A stretch of 64,000 bases of DNA from Dickeya chrysanthemi NCPPB 402. Lineage in GTDB: Bacteria > Pseudomonadota > Gammaproteobacteria > Enterobacterales > Enterobacteriaceae. Shown here piece by piece: positions 9,324 to 17,037 of the stretch (positions are counted from its first letter, which is position 1; each line of letters opens with the position of its first letter). The notes below the pieces were generated by a model that saw nothing but the letters and a program-made list of their open reading frames with translations, did not search any database and was not told the origin of the DNA. Both the position numbers and the translations under genes were made by a program. The stretch lies in NCBI RefSeq assembly GCF_000406105.1, contig NZ_CM001974.1, positions 2,945,274-3,009,273 of the forward strand, read 5' to 3'.

Positions 9324-9746
9324 TTAAAAAGTAATAACCACCCGTTCAACGCCTTTTACATCATCTAGCGAGCATTCAAATTTGGTGGCACTCCCAGAGA
9401 CCTGGATCCGATTGCCGGGGATACAGGCAACGTCATACACATCAACATCACCGTCAATATCTAATAACCCGCGACCATTACTCACTTGTGTTACGGCCAT
9501 ATCAGCAATCCAGGCATTATTCCCTTTCTCAATGAAGGCAGGTTTAGCGACAGAATCATCAAGAAGTGTGCTATCAACGCACCACTTGCCAGCATCGGTT
9601 AATTTTCCGCCGACAATCCTGATCTTCTTCAAAGAGATAGTGGCGTTATTAATACTACTTTCTTCAGACTTTTCAAGTCTTGGGTACATTTTGCTTTCAC
9701 CGGTAGCAAAGATCCTATCTCCTGCGAATCGCGATATAATCACCAA
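9324..9746 (-). CDS. Hypothetical protein, 120-140 residues
   Basis: Not recognised. The frame opens with a TTG at 9746 and a GTG next to it, neither with a clear ribosome site. The first ATG, at about 9689 (MYPRLEK), is preceded by a weak ggtgaaag and may be the true start, giving about 121 residues. The sequence is soluble, predicted beta-rich, without membrane segments, and ends ERVVITF. It lies 12 bases after the stop of the upstream membrane gene and 50 bases before the SNIPE-like nuclease gene, so the three may be co-transcribed. Confidence 0.55.
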   Translation of the reverse strand: MVIISRFAGDRIFATGESKMYPRLEKSEESSINNATISLKKIRIVGGKLTDAGKWCVDSTLLDDSVAKPAFIEKGNNAWIADMAVTQVSNGRGLLDIDGDVDVYDVACIPGNRIQVSGSATKFECSLDDVKGVERVVITF

Positions 9747-9758
9747 CAGTTAATACCG

Positions 9759-10025
9759 CTATAGAGCAAACGACTGTAAAATCCATAATACCAAATAGAG
9801 CATCGCGATGCCGGTGCTGAAATGCATCGCCACATTAAACCAGTAAACACCAGGCCTTTCACTTCTGTGTATATATTCACAACGGCTGGTACCCTTGAAT
9901 GTCTTTGTATAAACACCGCGACGAACATAAGCGATAGACTCTACCAGCATAACAATGCCACAGATAAAAATGGCAACCATTACACAGTAATCTAAAGCGC
10001 CCATAATACTGCCGGTTCTTTGCAT
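9759..10025 (-). CDS. Small membrane protein, hypothetical
   Basis: Not recognised. The 88-residue product (or 81 from the inner ATG at about 10004, MGALDY) has two clear hydrophobic segments. One is at the N-terminus (YCVMVAIFICGIVMLVESIA) and one at the C-terminus (about 65-88). A short basic loop with RRGVYTKTFKG and EYIHRSERPG lies between them. It is the first gene of a possible three-gene minus-strand unit ending with the nuclease gene. Confidence 0.6.
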   Translation of the reverse strand: MQRTGSIMGALDYCVMVAIFICGIVMLVESIAYVRRGVYTKTFKGTSRCEYIHRSERPGVYWFNVAMHFSTGIAMLYLVLWILQSFAL

Positions 10026-10123
10026 AGAATTTTATGATACGCATGATTTGGAGAAATATTAAGCACTGAGGATGTTGCTTATTAGCGCATAAAAACAGAT
10101 TAGGAAAAGGGATTCTCAGGCAC

Positions 10124-10145
10124 AAAAAAACCGCCTCGTGGCGGT
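10124..10145 (-). terminator. Rho-independent terminator of the tRNA-Cys/tRNA-Leu operon
   Basis: Stem accgcc/ggcggt with a 4-base loop; on the minus strand it is followed by a run of seven T. It lies 45 bases beyond the tRNA-Leu 3' end. Confidence 0.9.
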
Positions 10146-10189
10146 CATGTTCTTTTAATTATTTTCTTATATTACAAGGCGTTAACACA

Positions 10190-10276
10190 TGGTGCCCAGA
10201 GCGGGACTTGAACCCGCACAGCGCGAACGCCGAGGGATTTTAAATCCCTTGTGTCTACCGATTCCACCATCTGGGC
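10190..10276 (-). tRNA. leuZ: tRNA-Leu (anticodon UAA)
   Basis: 87-nt class II tRNA with encoded CCA. Minus strand begins GCCCAGATGGTGGAATCGG, has anticodon TAA within GGGATTTAAAATCCC, a long variable arm, the T-loop GGTTCAAGTCC, and ends TCTGGGCACCA. The acceptor stem pairs fully. It is nearly identical to E. coli leuZ. Confidence 0.97.
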
Positions 10277-10284
10277 TCAGAATT

Positions 10285-10358
10285 TGGAGGCGCGTCCCGG
10301 AGTCGAACCGAGGTGGACGGATTTGCAATCCGCTGCATGGCCACTCTGCCAACGCGCC
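10285..10358 (-). tRNA. cysT: tRNA-Cys (anticodon GCA)
   Basis: 74-nt tRNA with encoded CCA. Minus strand begins GGCGCGTTGGCAGAGTGG, has anticodon GCA within GGATTGCAAATCC, T-loop GGTTCGACTCC, and ends GACGCGCCTCCA. It lies 8 bases upstream of tRNA-Leu in one operon. In E. coli a tRNA-Gly gene precedes this pair; none is visible here. Confidence 0.97.
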
Positions 10359-10717
10359 TTACTTCAAAACTACCACTAAACTCATTTCCAGCAAGCTAAG
10401 AGACGATAATTTGACTCATAACTCTTTGTTTTCAAATCGTTTTAGCACCCTGCCTTACAGGATGGACGGCATTATGGACTAACTCTGGGTCTATGGCAAG
10501 ACCCTTTATGCAATTTTTTCTTATAAGCCCCGAGACTGCATGACTAACCGCTTTCTCACCTTTTCGCCCCCCACCTCTCGTATACGGTCGCCCACAACGG
10601 GAAGACAAGCCGCTATGCCGCAAGCATTGGGAAGGCCTCCCGTATCACAATAGACGTTGCCGCTGCATACGCTTGAGCGGCTTACTCTCTTTTCGGTGTT
10701 TGACTAAGCATTGTGCA
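10359..10717. other. Junction between the tRNA operon and the polyketide cluster
   Basis: About 360 bases without a gene. It must hold the tRNA promoter (minus strand) and the 3' end of the polyketide operon. A hairpin gccgct/agcggc at 10659-10681 follows the PPTase gene but lacks a T tract. No tRNA fragment, integrase or direct repeat was found. Confidence 0.5.
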
Positions 10718-11437
10718 TCATTCGGTGAATATTGCGGGGCGGCCGTCGGTTAAATCAACAATGGTTACATATTGCTGCTCAGGCAATACCCTAAAATAAC
10801 CGCGTAAGATTTTACCTTTGACAAGCTGCGGGCTCAGTGTCTTTTTTAAGACAAAATCCATGCTCTGATGGGTAAAATCAATCTTGAATATTGACATTGC
10901 CTCAAAACCAAAATAGCGGCCGACATGGCTGTAAGCCGCCTTAAAAAAACTTTCTTTGAGGGAAAAGAATAAGGTAAAGCACGCCTGATACAACGCCGGA
11001 TTGACAGAAATTACGTCAATTTCATGCTCATCAAGAGTTTGAGTCAGTACATTGCCAATCACCTCATGGCTGATTTCATCTTCAACATCAATGCCGACAC
11101 CGATTCTCCCCGCAGCATGGCCAACCAGCGCCACCGCTCGGTTATGGCAATGACTAATCGAGCCTGTCATGCCTTGCGGCCAGAGCGGCTCGCCATGCTC
11201 GCCCCGGCCGATATGCCGCACATGAATTCCCCATTTTTTTAACGCCTGTACGGCACAGAAGCGGCCAGCCAAATACTCGGCGCGCCTTTTGACTACCGCA
11301 CGACTCACATACCCGGCGTTCTCTATCTGATACAGTTGGAACAAGCTATCGTGATAGTGCTCCCTGGCAAACATACAATGATAAAGTTCAACGTCGGTAT
11401 CAAACCAATCACCAGACTGATTTTCCTGAAAAAACAT
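10718..11437 (-). CDS. 4'-phosphopantetheinyl transferase (Sfp/EntD type)
   Basis: Transfers the phosphopantetheine arm of coenzyme A to the conserved Ser of carrier proteins, converting the ACPs of this cluster to holo form. The 239-residue length fits the Sfp/EntD class. Visible motifs are GSISHCHNRAVAL (about 92-104), the Mg2+-binding GIDVED (Asp117, Glu119), and FSLKESFFKA (Lys161, Glu162, Lys166). It is the last gene of the cluster, 39 bases after the AT gene, with an aaggat ribosome site before ATG 11437. A dedicated PPTase in a PKS cluster is common; activity on other carriers cannot be excluded. Confidence 0.93.
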   Translation of the reverse strand: MFFQENQSGDWFDTDVELYHCMFAREHYHDSLFQLYQIENAGYVSRAVVKRRAEYLAGRFCAVQALKKWGIHVRHIGRGEHGEPLWPQGMTGSISHCHNRAVALVGHAAGRIGVGIDVEDEISHEVIGNVLTQTLDEHEIDVISVNPALYQACFTLFFSLKESFFKAAYSHVGRYFGFEAMSIFKIDFTHQSMDFVLKKTLSPQLVKGKILRGYFRVLPEQQYVTIVDLTDGRPAIFTE

Positions 11438-11476
11438 CGTTCAATCCTTGTTGCCGTCATGCCCGGCCTATCCACT

Positions 11477-12610
11477 TTATACCGGCTTCAGTTCATCCAG
11501 TTCGAAATAACCGTTGTAACCTTTCAGATAGATCGCCGCACGATGCTGAAACAGCAGAACGGCGTCTGTGCGGGTTTCCACCTCGGTGTTCAAAATACTG
11601 GAGTAAACCTTTTGCCCGATCCGGAATCGACTATTCCATTGTTCCACCTTCCGGGCTGCCGCTAATGCTCTGCTATGCATCGACCGGTTTGTCGATTCCG
11701 CCCCCCCCTTCACATCATTGGCCTCAGGGTGTGACCGAATGGCCTGTAGTTCGGCTTCTGTCGTCTCTGCCTTTATTTTTTCGACCAGCCCACCGACAAC
11801 GTTACCCTGCCCCAGTTCCGTAAACGTCACCGTTCCCAGACTCATCAGATATTGAATACTTTCGGTCCAACGTACCGGGCTGGCAATTTGTTGGGCAAGG
11901 CAAGTTAATAGCGTCTCGTCTTGATAGGGTCGCGCCGTTTTATTGGCGATAACCGGGATTTTCAACGCCGAGAATTGAAAGCTCTGCAAGTATTTTTCAA
12001 ATTGCTCCATTGCCTCCTGCATCAATCGGGAGTGAAAAGCCCCACTGGTATTTAAAGGAACACATCTGATATTACTCTCTTCAAATGCCTCTACGGCGTT
12101 CATAATATCGCTACGAGGCCCCGAGATCACAATTTGCGATGGCGTATTAAAATTAGCCAAATCAATACTTTCCAATCTTTTGATTTGCAATAACTCGCGT
12201 ATCTGTGCTTCGCTTGCTCCCAGTACCGCAGCCATACCGCCGCCGTCGGCCTGCCCCATCAGTTCGCCGCGTCTTTTCACCAGCTTCAACCCGGTGGCAA
12301 AATCAAAACACTCGGCGGCCAGTAATGCATTAAACTCCCCTAAACTATGACCTAAAACGAAATCCGGACGTGTACCGGTTTCCTCCAGCGTCATAAAATA
12401 AGACAGCGCATTAACGACATAGATTGCGGGTTGGGTATATTGCGTCCGATTTAGATTGCCGTCGGGATCATCAAGGCAGAGTGTTTCAATGGAATAACCC
12501 AGAATATCGTCGGCGATACGGGTTAAATCGGCAAATCGTCTAAATAACCCCTCCCCCATTCCTCGCCGTTGAGATCCTTGTCCAGGGAACATATAAACCT
12601 GAATTGACAT
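11477..12610 (-). CDS. Discrete malonyl-CoA acyltransferase (trans-AT) with C-terminal extension
   Basis: Loads extender units onto ACPs of the AT-less PKS proteins. The 377-residue protein has the MCAT fold: FPGQGSQ at 8-14, nucleophile Ser89 in GHSLGEF, and GAFHSRLM near 198-205, whose FHS signature fits malonyl-CoA. After the AT core (about 1-290) comes a disordered stretch and then a small conserved extension (about 325-377, FRIGQKVYSS...GYNGYF) seen in other trans-AT acyltransferases. The start is supported by aaggag nine bases before ATG 12610. Its neighbour is a second AT protein, so loading and editing are probably divided between them. Confidence 0.93.
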   Translation of the reverse strand: MSIQVYMFPGQGSQRRGMGEGLFRRFADLTRIADDILGYSIETLCLDDPDGNLNRTQYTQPAIYVVNALSYFMTLEETGTRPDFVLGHSLGEFNALLAAECFDFATGLKLVKRRGELMGQADGGGMAAVLGASEAQIRELLQIKRLESIDLANFNTPSQIVISGPRSDIMNAVEAFEESNIRCVPLNTSGAFHSRLMQEAMEQFEKYLQSFQFSALKIPVIANKTARPYQDETLLTCLAQQIASPVRWTESIQYLMSLGTVTFTELGQGNVVGGLVEKIKAETTEAELQAIRSHPEANDVKGGAESTNRSMHSRALAAARKVEQWNSRFRIGQKVYSSILNTEVETRTDAVLLFQHRAAIYLKGYNGYFELDELKPV

Positions 12611-12679
12611 GATGGTTCACTCCTTTGAATAGATTTTATTAGCTATCTTTGCGTAATTGCCTGTTTAACAAGCTCCCCG

Positions 12680-14578
12680 TTACGCATTCAATTGCGATAA
12701 CAGATAATCAAGCGATTTCATTCCGTCACCGAACTGGTTCAATACATAGCCATGCCGACATTCGATATCTTTCGAATACTTCAGAAAATTGGACAAGCTC
12801 CCCGTAGCCGATACATCAATAAAAAAGGGGTCCTTCATTACGGTGAAGGTTGAACTGACGAGAGCAGAAAAATCGACTTTACTTCTGATTATTTGCCATA
12901 AGTAAGCCTGAGCATCAGCGTGTGATAACTCACCGACAGCCCGCCCCAGCACGGATGAATAAAGGGGAAGAGTCGGAGTAAAAACCGGTGTCTGACGCAG
13001 TAGTGGCTGATATTCCGGTTTGATCGCTTCAATCTCATTCGAATGAAAGCCATAGCGTACCGGCAGCGCAACAGACAGGATGCCTTTATCAGACAGTTTC
13101 CGTTTCGCTTCTGTGATGGCTGTTTTATCTCCGGAAATGAAGAAGTTATTATCAAAATTCACGCCAGCCAGCGTACACCGTGAAAAAATGTCTGCGTTGC
13201 TATAGAACGTCTGCGTCGGAGCCAGTACCACGACCAGTCCCCCCTCCGGCGCATACTGAACCAGCAACCGGGCCTGTTCAACAACCAGCTTAAGCGCATC
13301 ATCCAGCCGCAGCATACCGGCCACAACGGCGGCGATGTACTCACCCAAGCTATGGCCGACCACCGCCGAGGGCTGGATACCACGGGCAATCAACATCTGA
13401 GTCAGGCTATAGCCCAGACAAAACAGTGCCGGATGCGTGTAACGAATATCATCAAACGCCTCGCCGGAATGACCTTCTCCGTAGAGTTTTTCCAGCAGAT
13501 TGATACCGCTCAGCTGATAGACTTTGTCACAAAGGCTGTCCATCGTCTGCCGGAAGTGCTCATCGTTATGGTAAAAAACACGCCCCATCTGGTAATACTG
13601 GCTGCCCTGGCCTGCATACATGAAAACGCACGGGTGCGGTGTTGCCGCTATCGGCCCGCCTGGCTTCTGAATCGGCATCGAGGCCGACGAGACGACAGGG
13701 GCTGAACGCGTTTCACCGATCGGCATCGGGTCTTCGACAATACGCTGATGGAGTTTCGTCAATACATCACCAGGACCCACTTCCGTGAAATCATCATAGC
13801 CTTGCGCCAGCAACCAGGAGATAGACTCATACCAGCGAACCGGGCTGGAAATTTGCCGGGTCAACAGTGTCTGATATCCCGTCGCGGGATAAGCCCTGGC
13901 TGTTACATTCGACATCACAGGAACAGCCAAAGGATGAAAAGTGAATGTAGACAGGAAATCGGCGAACTCCCGCTCAATATCCACCATACAGCGAGAATGG
14001 AACGCCGCACTGACGTTCAATTGGACAAAACGGGCTCCGGCATCCAGAAAACGCTGCTCAAGCGTTGGCGACAAGACTTCGTCATAGTTCCCCGAGATAA
14101 TGCACTGCCGCCGGGAGTTAATATTGGCGATATCCACATGTTGAAAGCCGCTATCGGCCAGAATACGCTCAATATCATCCAGATTAATCTCCAGCAATGC
14201 GACCATAGCCCCCTTGGGGGCCTGGCTCATCAACTGACCACGTTTTTGCACCAGCCGAAGCCCGGTGACAAAGTCAAAAGCGCCGGCAGCAAACAACGCG
14301 TTGTATTCCCCCAGACTGTGTCCGGCGAGAAAATCAGGCGGCGTCATTCCACGTGCCTTACGCTCTAAATAGCTCAGCGCATTCACGGTGTACAATGCCG
14401 GTTGGGTATACTGCGTCTGATTTAACACCCGCTTAGGATCTTTCACACACAGGTTGGCGATGTCATAGCCCAGCACCTGATTTGCCTGTTCGACCAGATC
14501 CGGATAGTGCTCAAATAGGTCATAGCCCATCGTACGATATTGCGATCCCTGCCCTGGAAAGGTATAGACTGTCTTCAT
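12680..14578 (-). CDS. Tandem acyltransferase protein AT-AT
   Basis: Discrete trans-acting protein of 632 residues with two AT folds. AT1 (about 1-290) has FPGQGSQ, nucleophile Ser88 in GHSLGEY and AAFHSRCM, fitting malonyl loading. AT2 (about 310-630) has AGQGSQ, a second GHSLGEY with Ser near 408, and YGFHSNEI where malonyl ATs have xAFHS. In trans-AT systems such variant second domains often act as acyl hydrolases that clear stalled chains; assigning that here is inference. A Pro-rich linker of about 25 residues joins them. The gene sits between the enoylreductase (89-base gap) and the single AT (69-base gap), all on the minus strand. Confidence 0.9.
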   Translation of the reverse strand: MKTVYTFPGQGSQYRTMGYDLFEHYPDLVEQANQVLGYDIANLCVKDPKRVLNQTQYTQPALYTVNALSYLERKARGMTPPDFLAGHSLGEYNALFAAGAFDFVTGLRLVQKRGQLMSQAPKGAMVALLEINLDDIERILADSGFQHVDIANINSRRQCIISGNYDEVLSPTLEQRFLDAGARFVQLNVSAAFHSRCMVDIEREFADFLSTFTFHPLAVPVMSNVTARAYPATGYQTLLTRQISSPVRWYESISWLLAQGYDDFTEVGPGDVLTKLHQRIVEDPMPIGETRSAPVVSSASMPIQKPGGPIAATPHPCVFMYAGQGSQYYQMGRVFYHNDEHFRQTMDSLCDKVYQLSGINLLEKLYGEGHSGEAFDDIRYTHPALFCLGYSLTQMLIARGIQPSAVVGHSLGEYIAAVVAGMLRLDDALKLVVEQARLLVQYAPEGGLVVVLAPTQTFYSNADIFSRCTLAGVNFDNNFFISGDKTAITEAKRKLSDKGILSVALPVRYGFHSNEIEAIKPEYQPLLRQTPVFTPTLPLYSSVLGRAVGELSHADAQAYLWQIIRSKVDFSALVSSTFTVMKDPFFIDVSATGSLSNFLKYSKDIECRHGYVLNQFGDGMKSLDYLLSQLNA

Positions 14579-14667
14579 AAGTTTCCCCGCTGTACTATTC
14601 TGTCAGGCCATCGCCGTCAGACCGTCGAGCCGTTAGCCGCGCGTTGCTACGCAGATAACGTGTGGTT

Positions 14668-16107
14668 TTACATGTGGTTTTCCAGTGAGCCGATTTGTCG
14701 TGATAACAGGGAAGCCGCTTCCTGCATCAACATTTTCCCGATTTCATCGACGTGACGAGCGCGCCAGCTTTCATAAACCGTGCCTTTCACCCACTGATTA
14801 AACGCGCCTAAAGCCGGCCCGCAATGCACCTGATAATCCACTTTGTTCTGCGGATCGCCGGCCAGCGCCAGCCGCGAGCTATAGGCAAAATACCAGCGAA
14901 AGATGGCTGCCATTTTACGCTTGGGATTCGCTTCGATTTGCGCCAGCATCTGAGAACGATTAGCCTGATAATATTGCCTGACATCGTTCCAGACATCGGA
15001 TAACGGGCGCTTAAAGTACTTGTCTTCAAGCTGCCGTTTAACCTCCGGCGGAATGGCCTCTAACGAAGCATATTGTTGATAGAGCTGATAAAGCCGATTC
15101 GCTCGCAAAGGGAAAAATACACCGCGCTTTAGCACCTGAACTTTAGCGCCCTGTTCAAACATATCGCCGGCAGGCGCATAGTCGGTATCCTGAATATTGA
15201 TACGTTGCAGGAGATCTTTCACTTCATCGCTGGTGGCCGCTTCAACCGAACATTGATTGACCGAACCGGTGACAACAAAATCAGCACCTAGCATAAAAGC
15301 CGCCATTACGGCTTCCGGCGTACCGATACCGCCCGCAGCGCCGACTCTGATAGACCGGGGATAGTGCTGTCGGGCCGAAATCTCCCGGCAAAGCCGGGCG
15401 ATGGCCGGGAACAGCACATACGCATTCCCCTGATCGGTGTGGCCTGCCGAATCCGATTCGACGCAGATATCCTGCGCCATCGGCACCCGTGGCGCCAGTT
15501 CAGCCTCCTGAGCACTAATCAACCCTTGCTGATATAAATGAGCGACCAGCTCAGGCGGCGCCGGGTGAGCAAAAATATCGGCAACTTCGGGGCGTGACAC
15601 TTTCGCCATCAGCGTATTGGGGATCACTAACCGCTGATCCTCTCCCCGATGAATCCCACTCAACCGATAACGGACTAATGCCGGCGTCATCGTGATATAA
15701 GCGGCCGCTTCGATAAAACGAATGCCATGGGTCAGAAACAGTTCAATCCGCTGCATTTCCTTTTCCGGGAAATCGTAATCCGCCAGCATATTCATGCCGA
15801 AAGATTCCCCGCTCAAATCAGATTGAATCCCTAAAATCGCCTCTTCCAGCGCATGAAGACTCACCCCTCCTGAACCGAAAAAGCTCATCATGCCGGCTCG
15901 GGCCATCGCGACAACCAGTTCGCGGGAAGCAATCCCCTGATACATGGCACCACTGACATAGGCATACTTAATCCCATAATCCTGACGAAATGCCGCACTG
16001 CCCAATTGTTCGGCCTGAACACGCGGTTCTTGTCGGCGGTCTCCCCCCTGAGGGGGAAGACCTTCCCGGCGTTCAGCCGGCCTCGTTTGCCCAATATGTG
16101 TCATCAT
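14668..16107 (-). CDS. PfaD-type trans-acting enoylreductase (FMN-dependent)
   Basis: Reduces the alpha-beta double bond of ACP-bound intermediates in trans, as no ER domain is present in the three PKS proteins. The 479-residue protein fits the PfaD/2-nitropropane-dioxygenase-like family. It has AYVSGAMYQGIASRELV near residue 48, FFGSGGVSLHALEEAI near 75-90, the FMN-phosphate region RVGAAGGIGTPEAV, and the downstream FVVTGSVNQCS (about 255-295). ATG 16107 is preceded by ggggag. It follows the secreted orphan gene by 23 bases and precedes AT-AT. Which module it serves cannot be read from sequence. Confidence 0.92.
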   Translation of the reverse strand: MMTHIGQTRPAERREGLPPQGGDRRQEPRVQAEQLGSAAFRQDYGIKYAYVSGAMYQGIASRELVVAMARAGMMSFFGSGGVSLHALEEAILGIQSDLSGESFGMNMLADYDFPEKEMQRIELFLTHGIRFIEAAAYITMTPALVRYRLSGIHRGEDQRLVIPNTLMAKVSRPEVADIFAHPAPPELVAHLYQQGLISAQEAELAPRVPMAQDICVESDSAGHTDQGNAYVLFPAIARLCREISARQHYPRSIRVGAAGGIGTPEAVMAAFMLGADFVVTGSVNQCSVEAATSDEVKDLLQRINIQDTDYAPAGDMFEQGAKVQVLKRGVFFPLRANRLYQLYQQYASLEAIPPEVKRQLEDKYFKRPLSDVWNDVRQYYQANRSQMLAQIEANPKRKMAAIFRWYFAYSSRLALAGDPQNKVDYQVHCGPALGAFNQWVKGTVYESWRARHVDEIGKMLMQEAASLLSRQIGSLENHM

Positions 16108-16130
16108 CGCGCTCTCCCCGTTTAACCTGT

Positions 16131-16958
16131 TCAGAAAGCGTCGCCTTTCATATCAAAGGGGGGATAAGCAGGAAAATCGGTCGTCGACGGGTACTTACTG
16201 AAAGTCATCACCTCACGGCCATTGGTCAACACGGTATTACCGCCACGCAATTCAAACTCATAACTGACGTAACTTTGCCCTTCGCCCCAGAGTTTGCTGT
16301 ACGTTCTGGTATTAAACGTCGTTCGCAGACGGTCCGGAGATATTACCGCCATCTCATTCGACTCATAATTAATAATGATCTCTCGCGATTTATTGAAATC
16401 ACTGGTCACCAGAATGTTATAGCTCCCGTAATACATCTGATTCAGCGGTGTTGCCGTTTCACCGCTATGATTGCCGGCCAGAGGAATGCCATTACTATCC
16501 AGTACCGAAATATAGAAACCGCCGTCACGGGCAATCCAACCTTCGGAAGGTAAGATAGTCCCGGCCATCGAATACAGCCGATAATGACCATCCGGGTTGC
16601 CGGTATATGTTTTCAGCTCAATACGTTTTTGCGCCACCAGCGCCTCAACATCAATACCGAATTCCCGATTAAAATAAGCAATCGCCTCTTCTCTTTTTTG
16701 TGCTAATTCACTCTGATTCAGCCCCATAATCTGGGTGTAGAAATAATCACTGCTGCATAACGTTCCCTGACATCCGGATATGCCGGGGAAGGGTTCAGTA
16801 TTCGTAATATTGAGCGAGCCGGTTCCCATAAAAACCAGTACCTGCTTAAATCCCATAGGTTTAGGTAACCGCTCGCCGGCGTGCGTATTAAATGTCATCA
16901 AGGCCATAGAGAAAACGGCGATGGCGGCGGCTTTTCGTTTAAATGTACGTAACTGCAT
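16131..16958 (-). CDS. Secreted protein of unknown function inside the PKS operon
   Basis: Not recognised. ATG 16958 is preferred because acaaggag lies just upstream; an in-frame ATG at 17006 would add 16 residues before a good signal peptide. The 275-residue product has a signal peptide (basic QLRTFKRK, hydrophobic core, cleavage near THA-G at about 27). A predicted globular mature part follows with two Cys (63 and 68, GCQGTLC), FMGTGSLNITN near 43-53, and many aromatic and Gly residues in its second half. It has no membrane segment or lipobox. It lies between PKS-C (79-base gap) and the enoylreductase. A role in periplasmic maturation, export or self-protection is possible but only inferred from position. 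Confidence 0.75.
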   Translation of the reverse strand: MQLRTFKRKAAAIAVFSMALMTFNTHAGERLPKPMGFKQVLVFMGTGSLNITNTEPFPGISGCQGTLCSSDYFYTQIMGLNQSELAQKREEAIAYFNREFGIDVEALVAQKRIELKTYTGNPDGHYRLYSMAGTILPSEGWIARDGGFYISVLDSNGIPLAGNHSGETATPLNQMYYGSYNILVTSDFNKSREIIINYESNEMAVISPDRLRTTFNTRTYSKLWGEGQSYVSYEFELRGGNTVLTNGREVMTFSKYPSTTDFPAYPPFDMKGDAF

Positions 16959-17037
16959 AGAAGCTCCTTGTTGTTTTTCACTGATAACCGGCAAACCGGT
17001 TATCAATGGCTTTGTCGTTCCCTAAGACTTCCGGATG

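Noticed and set aside
10659..10681. Hairpin after the PPTase gene as operon terminator
   Set aside because: The stem is only 6 bp and lacks a T tract, so it is not supported as a Rho-independent terminator.
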